64,000 nt of DNA from Ruminiclostridium cellobioparum DSM 1351 = ATCC 15832 (GCF_000621505.1 NZ_JHYD01000034.1:27747-91746); one strand, 5' to 3'; numbered from the stretch's first letter, positions 25,495 through 35,230 are shown. Made by a program: numbers and translations. Notes: generated by a model not told the origin, from the letters alone.

Positions 25495-27750
25495 TTAATC
25501 CTTTAATTCCCCGATCTTGTACAGACAAGGGCGTTCCCATTCAGGTGTGGTAATTATGTTTCCCCCAGGTGTTGTTTCGGTGAGCATATGCCAGTCTCCG
25601 GCCGGATACCATGTTCCGCTGAAATATCCCGGGCCGTGTCCGGTAAAGTTTATACGGTAGTCGTTCATCAGCGCTATGGTAACATTGGTACTATTTTCGA
25701 TATGGTACAGCGAACCTCCGGGATAAGTGGATGCATCCCCCCCGCTGCCAAATATGGCAATGTTGTCTGAATCACGTATCAGCACATTGGGAGTATTACA
25801 TTCGCTCTTTAGATTATATATCCGCACATTGCTTGCATTAATAATTTCCATTTCATATTCGGAGCGTGAATGCTCAGGGTTACAGGCATAAATGCTGAAT
25901 GGGTTTTTGGTGCCCTCTATGCGCAATATGCGGTATCCTTCTCCGCCCTGTGTTATATCACACCAGAAGTTGTACCAGCGTCCTCCGCCATTGCCGCTTA
26001 CAATGATCCATGGATGATGCCTGTCTTTTGTAAGCCATGTAATGCGATATGCGGGGTCCATATAAAACGTAAAATTACGAAGGACAGAATTGCCTTCCAC
26101 ACGCCAGTGCAATGCATATACCATGGGTAATTCTCTCGCGGTTACCAGACCGCAATAAGCCAGAATCAGCTCTGCATTTGCAGTATCAGGCGTATCCAGA
26201 GCCGGTATGGGTTCATTGACCTGACCAAAAATACCTTCAGGCTTTTGAGTGACTATAATTTGTGAAAGATTTTGCGCTACACCTATTAAACGTGTATTGG
26301 CACGCAGTTTCAGTGTTCTTGTTATCCGATAATAGCCTTTGGGCAAAAACACCGTATCACCGGCATCAATTGCAGCCTGCAATGCATCGGTATCATCCCC
26401 GATACCGTCACCGGCAGCACCATGACATCTTTTAACATCCCACTGCAGTACATCCTGCCAAAGCGGCAGATGGTAAAGATGCCTTTCTATAAGGTTTTCA
26501 GGCGGTTCAGCGTTCAGTTTCATTTTTGCGTAGGTGCAGGTGTCAAATTTTTTTCGGTCCACATACACCGGTGCTGTATAAATGCCTCCATGATCAGGCA
26601 TTGAATCAATACCATGGGCAAATTCCTCTACCTTGCACCACCCGGCCGGATTTGCCTCCAGCTTTGTTCCGTCGGGATTGCATACCGCATGAGATGCATT
26701 TTTTACATATACATTACGCAGGTAGACACTTTCACGGCTGCTTACCGCCGCTTGAATCCCTCCCTGTTCCGGCGGGTTGTCAAATTCAATGGTACTGTCT
26801 ATCATGGCAAGCTGTCCCTGCTGGATAAACATGTATGTACCGCCATATGAAACCACCGGGGGTCTGGGTGAGTCTGTAAGAATTCTGCAGCCGACAAATT
26901 CCACACCCTGTTTGGCGCCGGCTACAATGGCATGATTCCTCTGATGATCAAACACAAAACCGGACATTGCTGAGCCGGGAGTACCTTTTGATATATCAAT
27001 ACCTATACTGCCGCCCCTGATAATATTCTGTGCATGACTTCCGCCGTTGCCGGCACAGCCCCAGATTCCGCACCAGCCATCGCCCGCATCAATCACGCAG
27101 TCCTCAACAGATGCACCCTGGGCAGCATAGCACCGTATGCCGATGGCGCCATGGTTTCCCTCACCGATTACTATGTGCAGTCCTGTTACCATATTCATAA
27201 TGCTGGCAGGAGCGGCATTGTTCTCGGAGCTGTGACCAAAGAAAACATCAATTACAGGTCTATGTGTTTCAGTATAGGTAAAACGTTCGGTATTGGGTGC
27301 CAAAACTATTTTGGGGCGCAGGATCTCTCCGTTGGAATCAATATTTCTTTGCCCCGTAATAACCACCGGAAACATACGCGGCACAGTGCGGTATTCATCG
27401 TAAGGATAACCTTCCCACCAAATATATTGCTGTGCATAAAGAGTATCGGTTACGGTATAAGTTCCCAGCGGAATATAGCATACAAGCTGATAACGCTGTG
27501 CCGCAGCAATGGCTTCATTCAGCGGGGCAGTGCTGTCCAGGACACCTGTGTTATCCGCGTTGAAAGGAGGTTTTGTAACGTCCAGCAGTCCCAATGCCTG
27601 CAGCGGCTGTTCCTCCAGGGAGAATGGATTTTCAAAGCGGATACCTCCGGCATACGGTTCCAAATCCGGCTGCCGGCTCACAGGAACCGGGCCTTCGTAA
27701 GTTTGCTCCGGATATGGAAAAGAATATGTTATTTTCTTTGTAAGTTTCAT
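25495..27750 (-). CDS. Tandem beta-helix carbohydrate-active protein (pectate-lyase-3 fold)
   Basis: A 751-residue protein built from two right-handed beta-helix modules. Each begins with the Pectate_lyase_3 hallmark: FNADNTGVLDSTAPLNEAI near residues 62-80 and GDGIGDDTDALQAAIDAG near 445-462, each followed by a PLGTYTVT- or PKGYYRIT-type strand. This tandem arrangement resembles GH55 proteins, but family and activity are uncertain; it could be a hydrolase, lyase or epimerase. No signal peptide is visible. It lies four bases after the LplC-like permease gene and before the rhamnosidase gene, so it probably acts inside the cell on the same rhamnogalacturonan-type oligomer. Confidence 0.75.
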   Translation of the reverse strand: MKLTKKITYSFPYPEQTYEGPVPVSRQPDLEPYAGGIRFENPFSLEEQPLQALGLLDVTKPPFNADNTGVLDSTAPLNEAIAAAQRYQLVCYIPLGTYTVTDTLYAQQYIWWEGYPYDEYRTVPRMFPVVITGQRNIDSNGEILRPKIVLAPNTERFTYTETHRPVIDVFFGHSSENNAAPASIMNMVTGLHIVIGEGNHGAIGIRCYAAQGASVEDCVIDAGDGWCGIWGCAGNGGSHAQNIIRGGSIGIDISKGTPGSAMSGFVFDHQRNHAIVAGAKQGVEFVGCRILTDSPRPPVVSYGGTYMFIQQGQLAMIDSTIEFDNPPEQGGIQAAVSSRESVYLRNVYVKNASHAVCNPDGTKLEANPAGWCKVEEFAHGIDSMPDHGGIYTAPVYVDRKKFDTCTYAKMKLNAEPPENLIERHLYHLPLWQDVLQWDVKRCHGAAGDGIGDDTDALQAAIDAGDTVFLPKGYYRITRTLKLRANTRLIGVAQNLSQIIVTQKPEGIFGQVNEPIPALDTPDTANAELILAYCGLVTARELPMVYALHWRVEGNSVLRNFTFYMDPAYRITWLTKDRHHPWIIVSGNGGGRWYNFWCDITQGGEGYRILRIEGTKNPFSIYACNPEHSRSEYEMEIINASNVRIYNLKSECNTPNVLIRDSDNIAIFGSGGDASTYPGGSLYHIENSTNVTIALMNDYRINFTGHGPGYFSGTWYPAGDWHMLTETTPGGNIITTPEWERPCLYKIGELKD

Positions 27751-27754
27751 TATT

Positions 27755-28639
27755 TTACTCCTTTACAGAGCCAATCATAACTCCCTTGGCAAAATATTTT
27801 TGTAAAAACGGATAAATAAACAAAATAGGCAATGTAGAAACTACTATGGTACAGTATTTCAACAAGCTGAGAGTAAGCGCATTATTCACATCTTCTCCCC
27901 CCGCCGCCGTTACATCCATCATACTGCCGCTCAGCAGTATTTCCCGCAAGAAGAGCTGCAGAGGATACTTTCCCCGTTCGCGAAGAAAAATCATGGCATT
28001 GAACCAGGAATTCCAATGCTGCACCGCGTAAAACAGTATAATTACTGCCATGGTACTTTTAATTACCGGTATAAAAATTCGGAATAAGATTCCAAAGTCG
28101 TTGGCACCGTCAATTTTGGCTGCATCCTCAAGACTGTCCGGTATCTGAGCCATGGAGGTACGCATAACTATTAAATTCCACGTGTTGATAGCCACCGGCA
28201 AAACAAGCGCAAGACGGGAGTCATAAAGTCCGAAGCCCTTAACTGTAAGATAAAAAGGTATAAGGCCCCCTGAAAAATACATTGTAAAAACCACTCCCAT
28301 GGTTAAAATACGGCGAAGGTAAAAACCTTTCCTTGAGAGCACATAAGCTCCCATGCTGGTTAACAGAAGGTTTACTGCCGTACCCACAATTACATAAAAA
28401 ATTGTGTTTATATAGCCTTTTCCGATATTCGGATTGCTCCATACCATTTCGTAGCCGGATAGAGAAAACCCTTGCGGAGCAAGAAGAACACCGGTATGCT
28501 TGACCAATTGGGCCGGATCGCTAAAGGAAGCAAAAACGACGTATACAATCGGGTATAAGAATACCAGGCTCAATACTCCCAAAAGCAAAACATTAAATAA
28601 ATCAAATATTTTCTCAAAACTGCCATGTTTTACCACCAT
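27755..28639 (-). CDS. ABC transporter permease, LplC/YtcP-like
   Basis: A 294-residue permease of the LplC branch of the CUT1 family, with about six membrane helices. The EAA loop (DSLEDAAKIDGANDFGIL) lies near residues 180-198, and the C-terminus (YFAKGVMIGSVKE) is the typical LplC ending. It is the second permease of the importer encoded with the LplA-like binding protein and LplB-like permease. Importers of this type in Clostridia bring in plant cell-wall oligosaccharides. No ATPase gene is nearby. Confidence 0.93.
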   Translation of the reverse strand: MVVKHGSFEKIFDLFNVLLLGVLSLVFLYPIVYVVFASFSDPAQLVKHTGVLLAPQGFSLSGYEMVWSNPNIGKGYINTIFYVIVGTAVNLLLTSMGAYVLSRKGFYLRRILTMGVVFTMYFSGGLIPFYLTVKGFGLYDSRLALVLPVAINTWNLIVMRTSMAQIPDSLEDAAKIDGANDFGILFRIFIPVIKSTMAVIILFYAVQHWNSWFNAMIFLRERGKYPLQLFLREILLSGSMMDVTAAGGEDVNNALTLSLLKYCTIVVSTLPILFIYPFLQKYFAKGVMIGSVKE

Positions 28640-28648
28640 GTCATCACC

Positions 28649-29560
28649 TCACCACAAGCTTTCGCCGGTAAACTTTTTGCACAGCCTGTTAGCAATCCAC
28701 AAAATCGCAAAATTAATTACCGAGTTAAACATTCCCACAGCTGTACTGAAACCGTAATCCATATCCAAAAGGCCGCGGCGGTACGTGAAGGATGATATAA
28801 TATCAGCCCTTTCCATGATTGTGGGATTATACAGCAGGATAACCTTTTCATATCCAAGGCTCATAATATTACCGATTCTCATAATAAACAACACAATGAT
28901 GGTAGACATCAAGGAGGGAATCGTCACGCTTAATATCTGCCGGAAACGGCCGGCGCCATCAATGGTGGCCGCTTCATACAGTCCGGGATCTATGGAGGAT
29001 ATGGCCGAAAGATAAACTATACTGCCCCATCCGATGGTCTGCCATATATCGGTAGTTACAAATAACGGCTGGAACATTTTCGGCTGCATCAAAAAAGTTT
29101 TGGGCTCGACTCCGATATAACTCAGCAGCTGGTTAACAAGCCCTGTGGAGGAAGTAAAATCGCTTATAAGCCCGCAGACCACCACAAGTGATATAAAGTG
29201 CGGCAGATAGCTTAAAGTTTGTACTGTTTTGCGGTATGTTTTCCATCTTATTTCATTGATCAGAAGAGCCAATAGTATGGGGGCAGGAAATCCGAATACA
29301 ATCAATTTAAGACTGAGAAAAATTGTGTTTCGCAAAAGTCTTGTAAACTGGTAGTCATGAAAGAAATTGATAAAGTTTTGAAAACCCACCCATTCACTGC
29401 CCAAAATACCTTTGGCAGGAGCATAATCCTGAAAGGCAATAACCAGACCTCCCATTGGCAAGTAGCAAAAACAAATATAAAATGCTGCTACAGGGATGGC
29501 CATAAGGTATATATATTTGTTTTTTATTATATCTCGCTTTAAATTTTTTAGTATAGACAT
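28649..29560 (-). CDS. ABC transporter permease, LplB-like
   Basis: A 303-residue permease of the LplB type. It starts with the positively charged MSILKNLKRDIIKNKYIYLM and has about six hydrophobic helices, the motif GLVIAFQDYAPAKGI typical of LplB proteins, and an EAA loop (PGLYEAATIDGAGRF) near residues 195-210. It follows the binding-protein gene by 76 bases, a gap containing a strong hairpin, and precedes the LplC-like gene by nine bases. Confidence 0.93.
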   Translation of the reverse strand: MSILKNLKRDIIKNKYIYLMAIPVAAFYICFCYLPMGGLVIAFQDYAPAKGILGSEWVGFQNFINFFHDYQFTRLLRNTIFLSLKLIVFGFPAPILLALLINEIRWKTYRKTVQTLSYLPHFISLVVVCGLISDFTSSTGLVNQLLSYIGVEPKTFLMQPKMFQPLFVTTDIWQTIGWGSIVYLSAISSIDPGLYEAATIDGAGRFRQILSVTIPSLMSTIIVLFIMRIGNIMSLGYEKVILLYNPTIMERADIISSFTYRRGLLDMDYGFSTAVGMFNSVINFAILWIANRLCKKFTGESLW

Positions 29561-29587
29561 TGCGACCTTCTTTCCCCTAAATGCTGG

Positions 29588-29620
29588 CGGAGTGAAGCGG
29601 ATTTACTCCGCTTCACCTCC
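29588..29620 (-). terminator. Intercistronic hairpin after the LplA-like gene
   Basis: Arms GTGAAGCGGA and TCCGCTTCAC pair around TTTAC, with an extra GGA/TCC outside. It lies directly behind the binding-protein stop and before the permease genes, without a T-run. Such stem-loops usually stabilise the upstream message or cause partial termination, giving more binding protein than permease. Confidence 0.65.
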
Positions 29621-29636
29621 ACATTTGTAAGTAAAA

Positions 29637-31262
29637 TCAGCGTTTTAAATACCTGCCGAGTGCGTCCTGATAAATTTTTATGGCGTCATTGATACCCATT
29701 TTATCCATTTGTTTTACGTAGCTATCAAATTTATCAAGTGATTCTGCGCCCATAATGAATTTGAGTACCATTTCATTGCGATAAACATTTGCAGTACTCA
29801 TTATGCTGGAATAAGCTTTTGCTTCATCCGCAGTAAGAGTTACCGGCGGCATGGCCAAATCAGCAGTGCACTGCTCGGTCCATGCGATTTTCTGTTCCAT
29901 TACCGCAGGTTTTCTCAATGTACCCGGGTTGGCATATGCTCCATAGCGCAATTGCGGGAACGACTGCATTTTGTATAAAAACAATGCTGTTTCTGTGGAA
30001 ATGTCGGGATTATTAAGAACAGTATCCGTAAATACCGGCTTACCTTCCTGCAAGGTGTAACCCTCACCCTCCAGTCCGAAATTATACAAAAGAGAGCCTT
30101 TTTCCGAAAATGCGTAATCCAACCAGGCCACAGCAATTTCAGGGTTTTTGCACTGTGTTGAAATACTTACTGAATTGGCAATAGGAGATGCTACGGCATC
30201 AAATGCACGATAATTGATTTTATCTCCCTCTTTCAAAACAGGGTATGGTGCAGTTACATAATCTATTTTTTGACTTCCGAACAGGTTGGATGCGATATCC
30301 ACAGAACCTACCATGGCACCCGCTTTGCCTGATGTGATAATGGCATTCAGGCCCTCTTCGTCACGTGCAGGAAAATCTGCATCAATTAAGCCATTTTTGT
30401 ACCAGCGGTTTATTAGTTCAAGATAATCTTTATAACCTGGCTGTATAGCACCAAGCTTTACAGTTCCATTGTCATTATAAAGGCTGGGGCCCATGCCGTA
30501 AGCCGAAAGGAATACTCCCCAGTGATCCTCACCGCGGTTTTTAAAACCCTCTCCAACCGGAGCGCCTGCAAAATTGAAAATCAATGGTGTGGAGTCCGGA
30601 TGATTTTTCTTCATAGCTGTCAGCATTTCTTCCCAGTCACTGATTGTTACAGGTGTATCGAGGCCGGTCTCCTTCAGCCAGTCGGCCCTGATGGAAGGAC
30701 CATGCCAGCATAGGTTGTCCTGGCGCATAATCGGCAAAATCGCAGACATGATGCTGTTGTCCGATGAGCACTGCCGTGCGGCATCCGGGTTATTTGCCAG
30801 CAGCTTGCTGTAATTTGGCGCATACTTGGCAATCAAATCATTCAGTTTTATAAAAATACCATCTGCAACAGCTTTGTCACCTCCTCCGGCATAAAAGCTT
30901 ATACCGCCCATAACCATGTCAGGGTATTCATTGGAGGCAATCATCAGGTTAAATTGTTCAACCTCCTGTCCGATTGCGGGATGTATAAATTTGATTTTTG
31001 TATTGGTTATCTTCTCCATCTCCTGAAAAACATGACTGCCGCTAAAATCAGACATAACCTTTGAGGCATTTACATTGAACCCGCACCACATGGTAAGCGT
31101 CGCTGATTCCTTTAATGGAAAAGATACTTCCTTGGCTGCGGAAGCAGTATCGCCCGTGGTGGTCTGACCTGCTGTATCCGTCTTCCCTGAATTGCCGCAG
31201 GCTGTCGAATAAATAAGAATGATACATAGAATGACGGACAAAATTGCTCTCTTCATTTTCAT
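29637..31262 (-). CDS. Extracellular sugar-binding lipoprotein, LplA-like
   Basis: A 541-residue substrate-binding protein of the large LplA type. It has a lipoprotein signal peptide ending in YSTACG (Cys near residue 22), followed by a Thr/Ala/Gly-rich linker, so it is tethered to the outer face of the membrane. The two-lobed binding domain contains features such as YPDMVMGG near 115 and NPEIAVAWLDYAFSEKG near 375. It is the first gene of the rhamnogalacturonan-type operon and is divergent from the membrane-bound AraC regulator at 31683. Confidence 0.92.
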   Translation of the reverse strand: MKMKRAILSVILCIILIYSTACGNSGKTDTAGQTTTGDTASAAKEVSFPLKESATLTMWCGFNVNASKVMSDFSGSHVFQEMEKITNTKIKFIHPAIGQEVEQFNLMIASNEYPDMVMGGISFYAGGGDKAVADGIFIKLNDLIAKYAPNYSKLLANNPDAARQCSSDNSIMSAILPIMRQDNLCWHGPSIRADWLKETGLDTPVTISDWEEMLTAMKKNHPDSTPLIFNFAGAPVGEGFKNRGEDHWGVFLSAYGMGPSLYNDNGTVKLGAIQPGYKDYLELINRWYKNGLIDADFPARDEEGLNAIITSGKAGAMVGSVDIASNLFGSQKIDYVTAPYPVLKEGDKINYRAFDAVASPIANSVSISTQCKNPEIAVAWLDYAFSEKGSLLYNFGLEGEGYTLQEGKPVFTDTVLNNPDISTETALFLYKMQSFPQLRYGAYANPGTLRKPAVMEQKIAWTEQCTADLAMPPVTLTADEAKAYSSIMSTANVYRNEMVLKFIMGAESLDKFDSYVKQMDKMGINDAIKIYQDALGRYLKR

Positions 31263-31682
31263 AAATTTATTCCTCCTTGGATAATAAAAAGATATTTATG
31301 ACATCCCGCTTTTCGGCGGGTTATCAACATTATAAGGTGAAGTCTTTATTGATTATCTTTCTTTCAAACAACCTTTTTAATAATTGTTGATTGTGTGGTA
31401 TTTATATGGTTCCTGATATTTAAAGACATGCAATATTTTTTCAATATATTATGTATACATAAACTTAATAATTGACTAATCGATTTAAATCTTTTACAAT
31501 GGCACTTATAATAGTAAGCCAGGTTGGAGTGTAAAGTAAATGTCCTTTTTTTGACCCATTTCACCTCGTTTTTTGGTCAAATTGCACAAATTGCAATATG
31601 TTTGTTTATAGATTTTACTATAAAATTATCAATTTTTTCTTTAAATTATCATTTTGTAACTTAACAGAAAGGGGTTCCCATT
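31263..31682. promoter_or_regulatory. Divergent regulatory region between importer operon and AraC regulator
   Basis: A 420-bp AT-rich stretch without a credible gene. It holds a small CCCGC/GCGGG hairpin at 31306-31319, an inverted repeat TTTGACC (31550-31556) with GGTCAAA (31575-31581), and a nearby TTGCA-CAAAT-TGCAA palindrome at about 31582-31598. The two latter sites lie about 100 bases upstream of the regulator start and are candidate binding sites. Promoter boxes were not clear enough to call. Confidence 0.5.
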
Positions 31683-33938
31683 ATGAGAAAAAACAGTTTT
31701 CTTATCAGACTGAAAGCAGGGAGCTTTTATAAGAAATTACTAATTTCTTACATCGCATTACTTTTAATAGTTGCATTTGTTATTTCCATTATAACCACAA
31801 AGTTAATTAATACCATTTCAGATTATACTGTTGAAACAGGCAGATACTCGGTATCCCAATATCAGGTTCATCTTGAAAACAAATTGAGGGCAATAGAAAG
31901 CCTTCCGACAGATTTGCTTTTCGATGACCGGGTAAAAGCCCTGCTGTCACATAAAGGAGATTTTGATCCTCTCATAAGATATGGCTTTACAGAAATTATT
32001 TCCAAACTGAATAGTTACAAATTTTTAAACGGGTATATCAAATCCATTTTTATATATTTGCCGGAACAACAATATATTATCACCGGAAATTCTGTTTATA
32101 CTGTGGAACAGTGGAGTTATCAGTATCTGCGCAGTGATTCTTTTTTCAATATTTTAAACAGCTACAATTATAATAATTGGTACACTTTGGAGGGGGATGG
32201 AGCATACGCGAAAACAGCTGCAATGATATGCTCTCTCCCGCTGGGTGAGCATTCAGAAACCAAGGGAGCACTGTGCATAATTATCGATCCCGGTAAAATT
32301 TCCTTTGATTCATCCATATCGGCAGATACCAGCGATTGTCAGATGTTTACCTTTAACCGGGATGGTAATATTATGTTTTCAACTCAAGACAAAGCTGCTC
32401 TGTTAAAAAATTATCCTGTGAATATAAGTGAACTGACCCCGGGTGTACACAAGAAAGAAGGATATGCCTTCTGTGTGGCACACTCAGCCGAGTTTGACCT
32501 AACCCATGTGGTAATGCTTCCTCTCACGGACTATGAGCAAACGCTTACTGCCAGTACCACCATTGCAATAACCTGGATTGTTCTTCTACTACTTACATGT
32601 CTTATTGTGAGCCTCGCCCTGGCGAGATATAATTACAGTCCCATACAGCGTATTGCAAAGCTGATGGATACTGAAAGACACGGTGCCCAGGAAAATGTCT
32701 CAAGTTTGGAATACATAGAAGCTTCTATCAATCAGTTGCTGGCCGAAAGAAAGCAAACCCGGGCAGATATGGCCGTTAACAAACAACAATATATGGATGC
32801 TTTACTTACCAAACTTATTCATAACGAAATATTAAATGAAAACCTGATACATGAATATATGGAAAAATTCGGCCTGGAAATCAACGGTGAATATGTTCAG
32901 ATTATATATATACAATGTGATGAACCATCCCTGTTGCGGCAATCCAAGGTACTGTTGGAGCAGGCTTTAGTTTCAGATATGAATATGGAGTTTGACTTTT
33001 ATTTGCTGGATGGTATGAACAATTTTAAATTGTTTTTATTCCTGAAGTCCAAATATAGCGGTTCAAAAATATACGGCACTTTGGAACATCTCTTTGCCGA
33101 ACAGCTGGACAATATAATTGTATCCATGGGTGAAATATACAATGGGCTTCCGTTATTGAACCTGTCCTACGAAGAAGCAAAAAAGGTTGCGGATTATATG
33201 ACCTTTTTAGGCTTGCATGGCATTATGCGCTATAGTGAGCTGAACCAGGCAGACCACTTTAATGAAAACAGCCTTGTGTTTGAAACATGGTTCAGAAAAT
33301 TTGCCAACCTGATCATTGATCAGAATCTTTCTGCCGCACAAAGCATTCAGGGACAAATATTTGAGGAATTAACCAGTAAACAGTATACTCTTCAATTTGT
33401 CAAATGCAAAATTTTCAGCTTTATAGACCATACAATTTCAGTTATTGGGGGAATGGATGCCAGTTATGTCAATAATATATGGGAAGACTTTTCATTGGCA
33501 GACAGGCTGTTGAACTGTATTACCATAGAAGAGTTGGAGAAGGAATACCACGCAATTTTCAGCTTTTTATCAAATATACTTTTATCGTCTGCATCCAAAA
33601 TGGATGTTATTGAGCATATACGCAAAATAACCAATGATAATTATCTCAATCCTGATTTTAATGTATCATTTATTTCAGACCAGTTGAATGTAAGCCATTC
33701 CTATGTATCAAAAATCTTTAAAAAGGAAACAGGCAAGAATCTGCTGGACCATGTACATCAGCTGCGCATTGCATATGCCAAGCAATTAATGGCCGATAAG
33801 CCCAATCTTACGCTGGCGGATATTGCTTGCCAGAGTGGATTTTATAATGATGTCACATTGATAAGAGTATTTAAAAAATATGAAGGTATTACGCCTGGAA
33901 AGTACCGCAGTCAGCTTGAACGCCTCTCTAAAACATAG
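31683..33938 (+). CDS. Membrane-bound AraC-type regulator
   Basis: A 751-residue one-component regulator. Transmembrane helices lie near residues 19-41 and 292-313 and enclose an extracellular sensing domain of about 250 residues. The cytoplasmic part has a long linker and then an AraC DNA-binding domain at about 640-748, with helix-turn-helix units VSFISDQLNVSHSYVSKIF and LADIACQSGFYNDVTLIRVF. It has no receiver or kinase domain, so the sugar signal should pass straight through the membrane to the DNA-binding domain, as proposed for related proteins. The ATG follows AGAAAGGGG. It is divergent from the LplA-type operon, its likely target. Element E3 begins seven bases past its stop. Confidence 0.92.
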   Translation: MRKNSFLIRLKAGSFYKKLLISYIALLLIVAFVISIITTKLINTISDYTVETGRYSVSQYQVHLENKLRAIESLPTDLLFDDRVKALLSHKGDFDPLIRYGFTEIISKLNSYKFLNGYIKSIFIYLPEQQYIITGNSVYTVEQWSYQYLRSDSFFNILNSYNYNNWYTLEGDGAYAKTAAMICSLPLGEHSETKGALCIIIDPGKISFDSSISADTSDCQMFTFNRDGNIMFSTQDKAALLKNYPVNISELTPGVHKKEGYAFCVAHSAEFDLTHVVMLPLTDYEQTLTASTTIAITWIVLLLLTCLIVSLALARYNYSPIQRIAKLMDTERHGAQENVSSLEYIEASINQLLAERKQTRADMAVNKQQYMDALLTKLIHNEILNENLIHEYMEKFGLEINGEYVQIIYIQCDEPSLLRQSKVLLEQALVSDMNMEFDFYLLDGMNNFKLFLFLKSKYSGSKIYGTLEHLFAEQLDNIIVSMGEIYNGLPLLNLSYEEAKKVADYMTFLGLHGIMRYSELNQADHFNENSLVFETWFRKFANLIIDQNLSAAQSIQGQIFEELTSKQYTLQFVKCKIFSFIDHTISVIGGMDASYVNNIWEDFSLADRLLNCITIEELEKEYHAIFSFLSNILLSSASKMDVIEHIRKITNDNYLNPDFNVSFISDQLNVSHSYVSKIFKKETGKNLLDHVHQLRIAYAKQLMADKPNLTLADIACQSGFYNDVTLIRVFKKYEGITPGKYRSQLERLSKT

Positions 33939-33944
33939 AAAGCA

Positions 33945-34297
33945 TTAACGCGCTGTGCTAATTAATTTAGATTTGCTTTACCTGTGTAATTCTTTATATT
34001 AACTGGTAACTTCCGTACTAACTTCATAAAATAGATGCACCCAAAACAATTACGAAAATTGTATCGCCTCATTATAAAGCGATTTTGCTGTCGCTCAAAC
34101 TCGACATCCTGTCTCGATTTGAAGCTCAAAGCAGCGTCCTGCTGCTTTGCCGGCAAAACCGCTTTACTTTCGTCGACAATTATCGCAATTGTTTTTAACC
34201 GTGCATCTATTTCATGAAGTTGTCCTCACGTACCATTTGATTCTAATTAAATCTATCTGCAAAGCAAAACAAAATTTCAACTAGCACAACGTGTTAA
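33945..34297. repeat. Long palindromic element E3 (about 353 bp) with inserted hairpin block
   Basis: The arms match element E1 closely, including TTTGCTTTACCTGTGTAAT, AACTGGTAACTTCCGTACTA and the right-hand TTTCATGAAGTTGTCCTC. Between them is an insert of about 120 bp (about 34065-34180). Read on the minus strand, the insert carries two small hairpins with GGA in the loop: GACA-GGA-TGTC (34103-34113) and GCAGC-AGGAC-GCTGC (34131-34145). It fills the gap between the membrane-bound regulator and the convergent epimerase gene; no protein is encoded. Confidence 0.85.
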
Positions 34298-34306
34298 CTT
34301 GACTTG

Positions 34307-35179
34307 CTATTTAACTTCAATAATATAGCCGCACTCAAATAATCCCTTGGGGGAAACAGATAAAATACCTTCCTTGTCCCTTATATCTTCAACCCTGTTT
34401 TTTGAGGATGTTATCCCGTACCATGGCTCAATGCATACAAAAGGTGCGCCTGTTTCCGGCGACCAAATACCCAGATAGGGATAACCGCTGAAGCTCACCT
34501 TGACAGCTCTGTTGTTTTTAGTGTTTTTTAATTCAACGTAATTTGATTCAAGTCCTTTCATTATGACTACCCTGCTTTCAAACAGTTTTGAGGAAAGAGT
34601 TACAGCCTTTTCATTACTTATAAATAATTCCTGCCGTCCCGTTTGTAAACCGTCCTCAACAAATCTTCTGTTTATATACTCACTTTTTTCAAAGTCAAGA
34701 TAATAATCTTCCATAGTCTCATTCTCAAGCAGCGGACATCTGAAACCGGGATGCTCTCCTATTGAAAACCACATTTTTTCATTGCTCCTGTTCGCAACCT
34801 TGCGTTGTATTTTCACCCGGGAACCTGCAAGCTGATAGCTCACGTACAGATCGAATTCAAACGGATATTTGACAAAGGTTGCCTCGTTTGCCGAAAATTT
34901 ATATAACAAGCTGGTCTCATTACTTTCAAGCAAATCAAAAGTGCAATCCTTTATAAATCCGTGAAGCTCAATTTCATATTCCCTTCCCTTATACATATAT
35001 CTGTCTTTTTCAAAAATACCCACAATCGGGAAAAGCAATGGGGCACGCCTTTTCCAATACTTCGGATCCCCCTGCCACAAAAATTCCAGATCATCCTTCC
35101 TGGTTTTAAGGCTCATGAGTTCTGCACCTGCTGAATTTACCTCAACTGCTATGTCATCGTTAAAAATTTTAGAAATCAT
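34307..35179 (-). CDS. Aldose 1-epimerase family protein (LacX-like)
   Basis: A 290-residue member of the galactose-mutarotase superfamily, LacX/YeaD-like branch. It has the beta-sandwich signature LYKFSANEATFVKYPFEFDL, an active-site His in WFSIGEHPGFRCPL near residue 150, and CIEPWYGITSS near 248, whose Glu is the probable base. Members equilibrate alpha and beta sugar anomers, but LacX-type substrates are poorly known. It lies downstream of the second importer with a 700-bp repeat-rich gap between, so co-transcription is uncertain. Confidence 0.88.
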   Translation of the reverse strand: MISKIFNDDIAVEVNSAGAELMSLKTRKDDLEFLWQGDPKYWKRRAPLLFPIVGIFEKDRYMYKGREYEIELHGFIKDCTFDLLESNETSLLYKFSANEATFVKYPFEFDLYVSYQLAGSRVKIQRKVANRSNEKMWFSIGEHPGFRCPLLENETMEDYYLDFEKSEYINRRFVEDGLQTGRQELFISNEKAVTLSSKLFESRVVIMKGLESNYVELKNTKNNRAVKVSFSGYPYLGIWSPETGAPFVCIEPWYGITSSKNRVEDIRDKEGILSVSPKGLFECGYIIEVK

Positions 35180-35230
35180 TGTTTTACCCCCATACGCCTT
35201 TCGGCTTTAAAATGTTTTATTTGATCCAAT

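Noticed and set aside
27034..27780. A 248-codon plus-strand frame opposite the beta-helix gene
   Set aside because: Antisense to a well-supported gene with no family resemblance.
31364..31564. A 66-codon minus-strand frame in the divergent regulatory region
   Set aside because: AT-rich, no ribosome binding site, and it lies where promoters of both flanking genes must be.
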